The translations under genes were made by a program, and so were the position numbers. A DNA stretch of 64,000 bases from Deltaproteobacteria bacterium (GTDB taxonomy: Bacteria > Bdellovibrionota > Bdellovibrionia > Bdellovibrionales > JAMPXM01), in the NCBI GenBank assembly GCA_017302795.1, contig JAFLCB010000002.1, forward strand, positions 248,001 to 312,000, in the 5' to 3' direction. Below, piece by piece: positions 9,040 through 17,054 of the stretch. Position 1 is the first letter of the stretch. The number at the start of each line of letters is the position of its first letter. Under the pieces are notes generated by a model. That model saw nothing but the letters and a program-made list of their open reading frames with translations, did not search any database and had not been told where the DNA came from.

Positions 9040-10414
9040 TGATGTCTCCGTCGTCTCGTCGACCGTTTGTATATCGTGATTCAGCATATCGTTCAATTCC
9101 TTTGGCGATGATGGTTCGTGTTCGCTCGCAGAAGGCGTGGTCCACCTTGTGCTTATTTCCGTTTTTAACCTTATTTACATGCATACAGCCGCCACCGCAG
9201 ATGTGGCGAGCCCAGCACGAGCCGCAGCCATGCTTCTCGATGAGTGGCTGAGAAAATCCCTGAAGCACAGGGTTCTTCAGGTTTAGTTCTGCGTGATCTG
9301 TCGAACCAAGTTCTTCGTCCTTTTGTCCAACAAACCATTGGCAGGCAGTCAATCGACCGTCGGTATCAAGCTGAAGATGATTTTTGCCAGCCAAACAATG
9401 ATTTTCAATTCGGGCGCGATCGTCGAGCGCGCGAAACAGATGATCAAAAACATGAAGGCGGCGAAGTTCATTTTCGCCCCCGCGTGCATAGGCGAGATCG
9501 GCCACCTCGGAGATGCCTTTTGCGTATATTTTCGATGCCAGTTCGTCGTCAACTTCGGCTGCAAAGTCGAACTTCATCGAATCAAACGGGTATACAGAAA
9601 GAAATTCCCAGGCTCGAACGATGCTTAGCCCATGTTTCCCAAAAACCGCTCCTGCCGTCAAAGAGCCCAGGCGTTCGCGGACCTTCAACAGCTCCTCGAG
9701 CCCCTTTAGCACTAAGGCGCTAGATCCTTTCCCCGATTTCGTCAGGCGAGCGTTGTCGTTGTCTTCAGGATGACCGTCGATCGAGATCGTGACGTGGGCA
9801 TTCATCGATGCGAGCAGTTCGGCCGCATCCGGCGTCACGAGAGTCCCGTTGGTGACGATGTCGAAACGCAGCTTTATTCCTTGGCCTGCAGTGACGAGCT
9901 TTGCGTGTCGTTCGATTGATCGAAGAATCTGAGGATGTAAAAGCGGTTCACCGCCAAGAAACGTAATAACAAATTTTTCGCCGGCGGGAACTTTGTTTAA
10001 AAGCCGAGCCAGCAGTTCTTGGGTCTTTTCAAGGTCAGGTGTTTTAACTTTAGATCCATAGGTTCCGTCGCCTCCGGCCGCGCAATAAGTGCAGGCAAGA
10101 TTGCAGACTTGCGCAACGTTAATCGTGAGCGAACGAATCGCGGGCTCTCGCAATCTCGAAACCGATGTCCCAGATCCTGCGCGTTCTTGTTCCCATTGCT
10201 TCAGCTCAGAAATGGCTTCGTTCTCTTCTTTTGATTCAACCTGGATGGACGGTGATTGAAGTGCGCGAAGAGCAGTCCAAGCCTGCGGAGCAAGAGCAGC
10301 GACTTCCATTGTGTCTGAATGAAAACCAAAAGTCCGCTGGTCGCGGGTTCTCAAGCCGAGAAGTTCGCCGTGCCTGACGATTTCCATCTCCATCGCATTC
10401 GTTTTCTCGATCAC
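9026..10414 (-). CDS. Radical SAM/SPASM peptide-maturase-like protein
   Basis: 462 residues. The radical SAM cluster motif is C104-x3-C108-x2-C111 in VCNLACTYC, followed by a GGEPLL motif near residue 155 and TNGTLVT, which bind S-adenosylmethionine. The C-terminal SPASM-type region (~345-440) carries further cysteines for auxiliary iron-sulfur clusters: TACQW, CGSCWARHICGGGC and AFCERT. The first ~90 residues are an extra domain that could bind a peptide. SPASM enzymes usually modify ribosomal peptides or proteins (RiPP maturases, sulfatase or quinohemoprotein maturation); the substrate here is unknown. The GTG start is backed by an AAGGGGG ~5 nt upstream. First gene of a four-gene operon with a small ORF, kinase and regulator. 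Confidence 0.88.
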   Translation of the reverse strand: MIEKTNAMEMEIVRHGELLGLRTRDQRTFGFHSDTMEVAALAPQAWTALRALQSPSIQVESKEENEAISELKQWEQERAGSGTSVSRLREPAIRSLTINVAQVCNLACTYCAAGGDGTYGSKVKTPDLEKTQELLARLLNKVPAGEKFVITFLGGEPLLHPQILRSIERHAKLVTAGQGIKLRFDIVTNGTLVTPDAAELLASMNAHVTISIDGHPEDNDNARLTKSGKGSSALVLKGLEELLKVRERLGSLTAGAVFGKHGLSIVRAWEFLSVYPFDSMKFDFAAEVDDELASKIYAKGISEVADLAYARGGENELRRLHVFDHLFRALDDRARIENHCLAGKNHLQLDTDGRLTACQWFVGQKDEELGSTDHAELNLKNPVLQGFSQPLIEKHGCGSCWARHICGGGCMHVNKVKNGNKHKVDHAFCERTRTIIAKGIERYAESRYTNGRRDDGDISEIH

Positions 10415-10627
10415 CAGGCCCCCTTTCTTCGTTAGGTGCGTCTTCTTTTAGAGACTGCTAGTGATAAAACTTCACCAGCTAGTCGACAGCCATTCGAATG
10501 TGGTGCCGAGTTGACCCCACGCGGGCACATGCAGTTGCGCCAAATCGCATAATTACGATCTAGCCGTGCATTCCGACCGCCTAAGGACCAAAAGGTGCGT
10601 CCCTCGGAACTGTCGCAATTGACTATA

Positions 10628-10694
10628 GCAACAGGCGTTCCGCCTTCGGGGCAACAGGCGTTCCGCCTTAAGGGCAACAGGCGTTCCGCGCCTT
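10628..10694. repeat. Three tandem ~23-bp units abutting the PBP gene stop
   Basis: GCAACAGGCGTTCCGCCTT occurs at 10628 and 10651, with a third copy at 10674 differing by a 2-nt insertion (GCGCC). Each unit contains a mini-hairpin AGGCG-TTC-CGCCT. The array runs directly into the stop codon of the minus-strand PBP gene at 10693, so on its mRNA the units are serial stem-loops right after the stop. The rest of the ~280-nt gap to the radical SAM gene shows nothing else I can support. Confidence 0.8.
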
Positions 10695-13326
10695 AGAAGA
10701 AGCCGGGTGAAGATTTCGATTTTGATTCTTTGGGTTCGATGATGGTTACGGGCTCTTTAATGAGCTCGCCGATCCCAGGGTATTTTTCGAGGTCAGAAAC
10801 TTCAATCGTCTTAAGCTGAACTGTGTCTGGCCAAGGGAAATCTAAATTGGCAAGAATCGATTTTGAAAGCTTCTGCGAATTAAGCATGAATTGCGACCAA
10901 ATCGGAACTGCGCCTGATCCGCCGGTTAGACCGTGCGATGTGTTGTCATCGTATCCGACCCAAACCACGGCGACCTGATTGGGTGTGAAGCCAGCGAACC
11001 ACGAATCTTTTTTGTCATTCGTGGTACCCGTTTTTCCCGCAGCAGGACCCACGAGTCCCATCGCGCGTGCCCCGCGTCCCGTGCCGTGATCAACTGCAGC
11101 TTTTAAGATTCCAACCAACATACTAGCGGCCTCGGTGTTGACGACGGCCTCCGCAGTCGGCCGGAAACTGTGGAGCTCTCTTCCTGATAAGTCTTCCACT
11201 CTATACAAAGTGGAGAGCGGAACGCGGGATCCTAATCTTGCGAGAGACGTGTAGGCCGCAAGTACCTCAAGCGGAGCGATTTCGAAGGCTCCAAGCGCTA
11301 AGGAAGGAAGGTTTTCGAGTTTAGATGTCATTCCAAGTCGACGTGAAAGTTCAATCACATTTTTGATTCCCACTTCTTGTCCGAGGCGCGCCGTAGATGA
11401 GTTCAGCGATTCGGCAAGAGCGAACCAAAGCGGAACTGTGCCTCGATATTTTCCATCATAATTTTTCGGGGTCCAAGATTGTCCCTCGTATTTTATCGTG
11501 TAGGCGTTGTCATCGAGTTCCGACTCTGGGGTAAACGCCGCTTCTTCCCTTGAGCCTGATTCGAGCGCCGTCAAGTACACGAAGGGTTTCATGACTGAAC
11601 CGACTTGGCGTCGACTTTCAGTAGCTCGATTGTACTGAGTGGCCGTGTAACTACGGCCTCCGACAATGGCGTTGATGAAACCGGAAGATGGATCGGCCGC
11701 GACAAGCAGCGCCTCAAGGCTTTTTCCCTTTTCAGTTTTAATTTTTTTTATCAGTGTGTTTGTTGTTTCAAGTTTTTCAAGTCCTTGTCGCACAGCCCGT
11801 TGTGCTGCCTCTTGGGTGCGTAAATCGAGAGTGGTGTAAACGCGAAGACCTTGCGACAAATCCAATCCTAACGTTTCAAGTTCTTTTCGCGCAGACTTAA
11901 CAAAGTAAGGCGCAGGCTCGGTCATTGATCGAGCAGGGGACTTCGGAAGCGGATGGGCCGATGCACTCGCAGCAGTTTCTGCGTCCAGTCGACCTGACTC
12001 TTTCATTTTTTCGAGGACTCGCGTGCGCCGTTTCATTGCGGCATCGGGTTTCGTGAAAGGGTTGAACATTCCTGGACTATTCAGGATGGCAGCAAGCAGG
12101 GCGCATTCGTGGGTTTCCAATCGATCGATCGGCTTAGCGAAATAGTGCTGAGATGCTGCGGCGAAACCCCGAACTTCGAAGGGTCCGTTTTGCCCCATGT
12201 AAATCAAATTTAAATAGGTTTCTAGGATGTCCTCTTTTGTGGCTCGTCGCTCGACGAGAAACGACATCGCTATTTCTGTGACTTTTCGGCGCAAAGTTTT
12301 TTCTTCAGTGAGAAAGTAGTTCTTTACTAGCTGCTGGGTGATCGTACTGCCGCCTTGTGCGAAACGGCCACGTCGAAGATTAGTTACAACTGCACGAATA
12401 AGTCCCGTGAAGCTGATTCCCGAATGTTCTAAGAAAGCTGGGTCTTCGATCGCCAGAAGTGCATCTTTACAGGCTGGCGGGATTTGGCCCAGGCTCACCT
12501 CTGTGCGCAACGTGGGGCGGTCGCCATAGTATTGAGCATAGAGCTCCGGATTGAGCACCGCGGAATCGACAGGTCGCGGATTCGCACCAGCGAATGTACC
12601 GACGACTTCGCTTTGCGAATTGAAGGCTATGATCTGAACGGGTTCAGAATCCGAGATTCTTGGAGTGGCTCCATCGCTTTCCTCGGCCGCTGGCGGTGGA
12701 AACCCATTCTCATTGGTCTCGTCGCCCGGATCTGAGTCCGACGTCAAGTCGTCCGGGTTGGGCTCGACTCTCGCGTTAATGTCTGCTTGCGAATGAGATG
12801 AATTTTCTTGTATCGACTGTAGGATCGCGCTTGCTGAAAAGCTTGAGGCTGAACTGGGCTGGTGCCGGAAGGCGACACAGCTTTTGATGTCCTTGGCGGT
12901 GAAGTTCTCTGAAGCTTGACTGGTGTTGGGTAAAATCGACGCGCAGCCATCGCCTGGCCACAGGCTAAAGTCAGACGGTTGAAGCGGTTGACCGAACTCA
13001 CGTGCGCGGTACCCGCGCCGGGCAAAAACGGCAGTCAGTTCTTCAGGGCCAAGGATCTGCCCCACTCTTATGAGTTCGGGTGCTGAGTAGAACTCGACCG
13101 GCGGGGCGAATCGTTTTTGCTCAAACCGTTGGGCGATTTCCCGATCGAGTTGAAAAATCCAAGTGCCGACGATAAGCGCGGCGGTGATCGACAGAAAAAA
13201 TAAAATCAGCGCTAGAGCCAGAAGGATTCGACGTTTCCGGCCGCGATTTTGGCTGGTCGGATTTTGCCCGGTTGGATTTTGCCCGTGGCTTTCGTTAGTG
13301 GGAGGGGTCTCGTTCACGTGAAGCAC
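10693..13326 (-). CDS. Bifunctional penicillin-binding protein 1 (PBP1B-like)
   Basis: Class A PBP that polymerises glycan strands and cross-links peptidoglycan in the periplasm. 877 residues: a cytoplasmic basic tail; one membrane segment (~33-57); a UB2H-like region (~65-110) with FYSAPELIRVGQ; a variable Ser/Asp/Glu-rich insert (~130-225); the GT51 glycosyltransferase (~285-450) with EDPAFLEHSG and GGSTITQQLVKN; and the transpeptidase with SVMK near 575, SLNSST near 645 and KTGTTND near 762. The UB2H-like region suggests the PBP1B branch. The GTG start at 13326 has no clear ribosome site; a second in-frame GTG lies three codons on. The 23-bp repeat array follows its stop directly. Confidence 0.92.
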   Translation of the reverse strand: MLHVNETPPTNESHGQNPTGQNPTSQNRGRKRRILLALALILFFLSITAALIVGTWIFQLDREIAQRFEQKRFAPPVEFYSAPELIRVGQILGPEELTAVFARRGYRAREFGQPLQPSDFSLWPGDGCASILPNTSQASENFTAKDIKSCVAFRHQPSSASSFSASAILQSIQENSSHSQADINARVEPNPDDLTSDSDPGDETNENGFPPPAAEESDGATPRISDSEPVQIIAFNSQSEVVGTFAGANPRPVDSAVLNPELYAQYYGDRPTLRTEVSLGQIPPACKDALLAIEDPAFLEHSGISFTGLIRAVVTNLRRGRFAQGGSTITQQLVKNYFLTEEKTLRRKVTEIAMSFLVERRATKEDILETYLNLIYMGQNGPFEVRGFAAASQHYFAKPIDRLETHECALLAAILNSPGMFNPFTKPDAAMKRRTRVLEKMKESGRLDAETAASASAHPLPKSPARSMTEPAPYFVKSARKELETLGLDLSQGLRVYTTLDLRTQEAAQRAVRQGLEKLETTNTLIKKIKTEKGKSLEALLVAADPSSGFINAIVGGRSYTATQYNRATESRRQVGSVMKPFVYLTALESGSREEAAFTPESELDDNAYTIKYEGQSWTPKNYDGKYRGTVPLWFALAESLNSSTARLGQEVGIKNVIELSRRLGMTSKLENLPSLALGAFEIAPLEVLAAYTSLARLGSRVPLSTLYRVEDLSGRELHSFRPTAEAVVNTEAASMLVGILKAAVDHGTGRGARAMGLVGPAAGKTGTTNDKKDSWFAGFTPNQVAVVWVGYDDNTSHGLTGGSGAVPIWSQFMLNSQKLSKSILANLDFPWPDTVQLKTIEVSDLEKYPGIGELIKEPVTIIEPKESKSKSSPGFF

Positions 13327-13367
13327 ATCCGTTGGTTCAGATACGATGCTTGATTCTTTGCCTCATT

Positions 13368-13383
13368 CACAATAGTGATTGTG
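13368..13383. promoter_or_regulatory. 16-bp palindrome in a divergent promoter region
   Basis: CACAAT-AGTG-ATTGTG is a perfect 6-bp dyad in the 146-nt gap between the divergently transcribed PBP gene and the GroES-domain gene. Its position suits an operator for either gene. It is not a CIRCE (HrcA) element. The function is inferred from symmetry and place only. Confidence 0.3.
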
Positions 13384-13472
13384 CGTCCAAGAGTCTATTG
13401 CTCAAAAAGAATATTAGGTTGCAAACGTTTTCCGTTTTTACGCCTGAACGACAGGCAGAGAAGTGATCCAAA

Positions 13473-14027
13473 ATGGCAAAGTCGAAATCCGTTAAAAAAG
13501 AAGTAAAAAAAGCTGCTCCTAAGTCTGCAGCCAAATCCGCTGTTAAAGCCGCAAGCAAAACAAAAGCTGCCGCTAAGACAAAAAAGCAGCCTGCAGCAAA
13601 ACTGGCCGTGAAGTCGAAGCCTGCGGCAAAGCCAGCGGCGGCAAAAGTGAAACCGAAAGCCGTTGCGAAGCAGCCGGCGATGATGGACGCAAAAGCCGCT
13701 TCCGCAAAACTGACTATGATCAAAGGCGGGAAGTCGGCCTTTCTTATGCCACTCGACGATCGACTACTTGTTGAAAAGCTCGTCGCGAGCGATCGCACTC
13801 CGGGGGGACTCTATATTCCCGACATGGCGCAAGAACGCCCAACAAAGGGAAAAGTGATTGCGGTTGGAAAAGGTCATCGCGACGCCAAGGGTCGAATTCG
13901 GCCGCTTGATGTCAAAGTTGGCGACGTCGTTTTGTTTACGCAGTGGTCAGGTTCTGAAATCGAGCTCGATGGCGCGACTTTTTTGATTATGCGAGAAACA
14001 GATCTTCTTGGAGTTTCAACGGATTAA
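13473..14027 (+). CDS. GroES-domain protein with Lys/Ala-rich histone-like N-tail
   Basis: 184 residues. Residues 90-182 are a complete Cpn10/GroES domain: LMPLDDRLLVEKL, a mobile-loop-like segment with GGLYIP (~111-116), GKVIAVGKGHRD, VKVGDVVLF and a normal C-terminal ETDLLGV. Residues 1-80 are almost entirely Lys, Ala and Pro, like the tails of bacterial histone H1-like proteins, with no signal peptide. GroES caps the GroEL chaperonin, but no groEL is next to this gene and the normal protein is only ~97 residues. It may be a second, specialised co-chaperonin, possibly tethered to nucleic acid (inference). A weak ribosome site precedes the ATG; a strong terminator follows the stop. Confidence 0.88.
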   Translation: MAKSKSVKKEVKKAAPKSAAKSAVKAASKTKAAAKTKKQPAAKLAVKSKPAAKPAAAKVKPKAVAKQPAMMDAKAASAKLTMIKGGKSAFLMPLDDRLLVEKLVASDRTPGGLYIPDMAQERPTKGKVIAVGKGHRDAKGRIRPLDVKVGDVVLFTQWSGSEIELDGATFLIMRETDLLGVSTD

Positions 14028-14040
14028 TTCACGCTTCCTG

Positions 14041-14078
14041 AATCCGTGTGCCGCTATAAAATCCGGCACACGGATTTT
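14041..14078 (+). terminator. Intrinsic terminator after the GroES-domain gene
   Basis: A perfect 13-bp stem (AATCCGTGTGCCG paired with 14064-14076), a 10-nt loop and a TTTT run, starting 14 nt after the stop at 14027. Confidence 0.85.
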
Positions 14079-14247
14079 AGTTCTCCTCCCACTTCTTATT
14101 TCGCGCTCCGCCAGTCCTGGCGAGGGTTTCACGACTTGACCTATTGTGATGTATGGCAATGTAACGTTTCTATTGACCGGCGACTTGATTCGTAGCGGAC
14201 TATGGCCACGGCCAAAGTTAGCGAAGTTTGAAGGAGCAAGTTCCAAT

Positions 14248-15756
14248 ATGAAAAATACGTCGCACGAATTCGGTTTTATAGGTACTTCGGCAAATGCAGG
14301 TCGCCGACGACGCCGCAGCGGTGTTGAGTCGATAGTGAAATTGATCTCACTAGGACTTGCTGTTTCTGCGATCGCGATTTCAGCGTCGCTTTCGTCGGCT
14401 GCGGATCTCCAATGGGGTGGGCTGTATCGATTTGAAGGTGTTCGGATCGACAATCCCGAGCTGAAGTCAGATAAATCCGAAAAAGCCTACATGCTTCATC
14501 ATTTGATTCTTCAACCAAAGATCGTTGCGGCTGACGGGATGACCATCTTTGGTCGATTCGATTTGATGAACAATGCAGGTTTTGGCGTCAACACTCAGGC
14601 CGGCGAGTTTATCGGTAAAGGTGTCGGAGGCGCTACGCCGTCTTCGATTGATAACAGCAACGTTCTCTCGCGCAATCAAGATACGGGCGGCTTGGCCGTC
14701 ACCGAACTTTATATGAGCTGGGCACAAGAGTTTGGTCAGTTGGTGGTAGGCCGCGCACCACTTCATTTCGGGCTCGGAACTTGGTTCAACTCTGGTCGAG
14801 GCAATTTTGATCACTACCTTTCGACCCTCGATATGGTTGGTTATAAAGTAGTGACTGGAAACCTCTTCATTATGCCGATCGTTGGTAAAGTGAACGAGGG
14901 GGCCGTGAACAAGGAAGACGATGTGAACGACTATATGGTTCACGTTCAGTACGACAATCCAGAAACTGAACTCTCGATCGGTCTTCTGTATCAAATTCGA
15001 AATGGTGGCGGAAACGACAACGTCACAAATTCCGACTACATGGGCGGTGTCGGGTCGACGCAGGTTGCGAACTATAAACACAACTACATCGGTGTTTTCT
15101 CTTCTCAGAAGCTTTCGAACTTCACGGTCGCAGTTGAAGCAGGGGTTTTGAGCGGCGACACGGGTGTTCGCTCCAGCGTCGCCAATGGCAGCCAGGATGT
15201 GAAGCTCAACTCCTTCGGTCTTGCTGCTGAGGTCGCTTGGAAACCGGAAGCTTCGAAATGGTCGGCGAACGTGAAGGGCGGATTTGCGACCGGTGATGAT
15301 CCAGGAACAACGGATACCTACGAAGGATATTCGTTCAGCCGAAACTACCGCGTTGGACAGTTGATGTTCACTCATCCGCTTGGTCAGCGGGACTTCTTGC
15401 GCACAGGACTTACTCGAAGTGTAGCTGGAAGTAGCGCAGCTCAAATCGATACAGAAACGATTTCGAACGCGATGTACTTCGCACCTGCTGTACAATATCG
15501 AGCAAGCGATGCGTGGTCGTATGGCGGAACTTTTGTCTTGGGCCGTTTGAATAAAGAGCCTATCGCGGGCGGCAGCACTGGGACGGATCTTGGATACGAA
15601 TTTGATTTGAATTTAACGTGGACTCCATTTGATCGATTCACTTGGATCACGGAAGTGGGAATGCTCTTACCAGGGGAAACATGGAAGGCAGGCCCCGCGA
15701 ACTTGGATAACTCGTTCGCGTATGGAATTACGACCAAGGCCGCTATTCGATTTTAA
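14248..15756 (+). CDS. Outer-membrane beta-barrel (porin-like) protein
   Basis: 502 residues from the ATG at 14248, which has AAGGAG 11 nt upstream. The frame is open further back to 14146, but that part lacks signal-peptide character. An RRRRRSG block precedes a hydrophobic signal segment (~30-50) ending SLSSAAD. The mature part is rich in alternating aromatic/polar strands with Gly, Asn and Asp turns, and ends in phenylalanine (AAIRF), as BAM-assembled barrels do. It resembles porin or alginate-export-like barrels in general build only; substrate and exact family are not recognised. The unusually basic n-region is odd. A strong terminator follows. Confidence 0.8.
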   Translation: MKNTSHEFGFIGTSANAGRRRRRSGVESIVKLISLGLAVSAIAISASLSSAADLQWGGLYRFEGVRIDNPELKSDKSEKAYMLHHLILQPKIVAADGMTIFGRFDLMNNAGFGVNTQAGEFIGKGVGGATPSSIDNSNVLSRNQDTGGLAVTELYMSWAQEFGQLVVGRAPLHFGLGTWFNSGRGNFDHYLSTLDMVGYKVVTGNLFIMPIVGKVNEGAVNKEDDVNDYMVHVQYDNPETELSIGLLYQIRNGGGNDNVTNSDYMGGVGSTQVANYKHNYIGVFSSQKLSNFTVAVEAGVLSGDTGVRSSVANGSQDVKLNSFGLAAEVAWKPEASKWSANVKGGFATGDDPGTTDTYEGYSFSRNYRVGQLMFTHPLGQRDFLRTGLTRSVAGSSAAQIDTETISNAMYFAPAVQYRASDAWSYGGTFVLGRLNKEPIAGGSTGTDLGYEFDLNLTWTPFDRFTWITEVGMLLPGETWKAGPANLDNSFAYGITTKAAIRF

Positions 15757-15832
15757 CGCAGCTCGATTGCATCTAGTATTTGCATCTTAGATTACATCTC
15801 GAACGCAACATGACGGGATAGCGGAGCAGGGC

Positions 15833-15862
15833 CCTGGGGGAGCAATCCCCCAGGTTTTTTTT
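15833..15862 (+). terminator. Intrinsic terminator after the porin-like gene
   Basis: CCTGGGGGA, a GCAA tetraloop, TCCCCCAGG, then eight T. A textbook rho-independent terminator 76 nt after the stop at 15756, in the gap between convergent genes. Confidence 0.93.
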
Positions 15863-15866
15863 GCCA

Positions 15867-15922
15867 AGGTACCGCCTACCTTTTGGTAGCGCAGTTGCGC
15901 TACCAAAAGGTAGGCGGTACCT
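15867..15922. repeat. Long perfect hairpin, copy 2 of 3
   Basis: 27-nt arms (15867-15893 and 15896-15922), fully complementary. The practical loop is AGTT. The outer arm AGGTACCGCCTACC matches the copies at 5216 and 16991; the inner part is TTTTGGTAGCGC. It lies 6 nt from the stop codon of the minus-strand secreted-protein gene at 15929 and just beyond the terminator of the convergent porin-like gene. Confidence 0.85.
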
Positions 15923-15928
15923 AGTCGG

Positions 15929-16825
15929 CTATTTTACGTAAACGAGAGCGATGCCAGAAGAGGCATTTGATGCCAGTGCGTCGACTTGGTCGCCGTTTAC
16001 AGCGAAGCGAACTGTTTCTACTTGTTTGTCGTAGTAAAGCGTCCCAGTGAGAGCGAAGCCTTTGAACGCTTGCGCAGCATCGCGAACTCCGTCTGTTCCC
16101 CAAAGTGTCGCACGCTGTCCATTGTCGCTAACAACTTGAACGTTTGCTCGTGGAGCGGTATCGACAAGTTTGAGTTCTGTTATTTCTGTTCCCCAGCCAG
16201 CCGGAAGATTTGCGTATACACGGGCGCGCGAAATAATTTTCTCAGCGGAGAAATAGGTAACGGTGCCGATGTATGATTTTCCCGCGAATTCAGCCGGCGC
16301 TTTAGAATCCAGAGCGATCCCCATAAAGCGATTTGGCAGCATTGAATTTGGAACTTCGATTTCAAAAAGGGGGCTTGCAAGAGCTTCCACTTTTTTACCT
16401 GTTTTCGCGTTGAACAAACGAGTAACGTCGGGCGCTCCGCAGCAGCCGAATTGACGAATGCCAACAAAACCAGTCCCTGGAAAGACAACTTCGGCGCCAT
16501 CTTCTTGTGCGGTCCAGATGACTTTGTCGAACCGGGCTTTATCATTGCCACGGACTTCTAAAGAAATTTTGTCTTCCATCGAATCCGTCCCTGAGAGGCG
16601 ACGAGTTTGAATGACGGCCTTTGCTAAATAGTCTGTGGGATAACCAAGTTCAAAGTATCGAGTCTCGGTTATTTCGATGGTTTCCATGTCATTAGACGAA
16701 TCCTTTAGAACCTTGATCGATGCTGAACCTTGATCAGAAAAGGTGATCATCGAGCCAGCCGCGGCGGCCACCGCTGCGATCGCCAAAGTGCTTAGAGCTG
16801 TCATTGAAGCTTTCGCCAAGTTCAT
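15929..16825 (-). CDS. Secreted protein of unknown function
   Basis: 298 residues. A signal peptide (~1-24, MNLAKASMTALSTLAIAAV followed by small residues) points to export. The rest looks like beta-rich soluble protein with two adjacent cysteines in RQFGCCGAPDV (~residue 128) and no membrane segment. No known family is recognised. AGGAG lies ~10 nt before the ATG. It is flanked on both sides by copies of the long hairpin repeat. The upstream gene on the same strand is also an unknown secreted protein, but a terminator-like hairpin between them suggests separate transcription. Confidence 0.75.
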   Translation of the reverse strand: MNLAKASMTALSTLAIAAVAAAAGSMITFSDQGSASIKVLKDSSNDMETIEITETRYFELGYPTDYLAKAVIQTRRLSGTDSMEDKISLEVRGNDKARFDKVIWTAQEDGAEVVFPGTGFVGIRQFGCCGAPDVTRLFNAKTGKKVEALASPLFEIEVPNSMLPNRFMGIALDSKAPAEFAGKSYIGTVTYFSAEKIISRARVYANLPAGWGTEITELKLVDTAPRANVQVVSDNGQRATLWGTDGVRDAAQAFKGFALTGTLYYDKQVETVRFAVNGDQVDALASNASSGIALVYVK

Positions 16826-16957
16826 AATATTGAAACTCCTGAATAGAAAAGATCGTTTAGATTGAGGGCGGACGAGGCTTACCAGACAAGTTGACGCGGC
16901 GCAACTAGAGATCCGTGGAAGGCTTCTTTTTCAGGTCGGTTGGGATTGAAACGGGAA

Positions 16958-16985
16958 AAGCCCACACGGTTTAACCGGTGGGCTT
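16958..16985 (-). terminator. Terminator-like hairpin
   Basis: Arms AAGCCCAC and CGGT pair with ACCG and GTGGGCTT across a short loop, with one bulged base. On the minus strand the stem runs into TTTT. Together with the long hairpin at 16991-17046 it lies just downstream of the secreted-protein gene at 17055-18605, so it probably ends that transcript. Confidence 0.6.
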
Positions 16986-16990
16986 CTTAG

Positions 16991-17046
16991 AGGTACCGCC
17001 TACATTTTGGTAACGCATCTGCGTTACCAAAATGTAGGCGGTACCT
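16991..17046. repeat. Long perfect hairpin, copy 3 of 3
   Basis: 26-bp perfect stem (16991-17016 with 17021-17046) and an ATCT loop. The outer arm AGGTACCGCCTACA is shared with copies 1 and 2; the inner part is TTTTGGTAACGC. It begins 8 nt after the stop codon of the minus-strand gene at 17055, the same placement as the other copies. Confidence 0.85.
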
Positions 17047-17054
17047 TTGGGTGG

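Noticed and set aside
10432-10677. 81-codon minus-strand frame before the radical SAM gene
   Set aside because: Largely built from the 23-bp repeat array, with no family and no ribosome site I trust.
10415-10692. Sigma-54 promoter for the radical SAM operon
   Set aside because: I checked GTGCC-type matches on the minus strand; none has the GC doublet at the required 10-nt spacing.
13327-13472. CIRCE/HrcA operator for the GroES-domain gene
   Set aside because: The TTAGCACTC-N9-GAGTGCTAA pattern is absent; only a shorter CACAAT dyad is present.
13367-13798. Hydrophobic 143-codon minus-strand frame opposite the Lys/Ala tail
   Set aside because: The Phe/Ala/Leu-rich product is simply the antisense of Lys/Ala codons; no ribosome site.
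14467-15495. 342-codon minus-strand frame opposite the porin-like gene
   Set aside because: No domain or ribosome site, and it lies inside a well-formed barrel gene; chance antisense openness.
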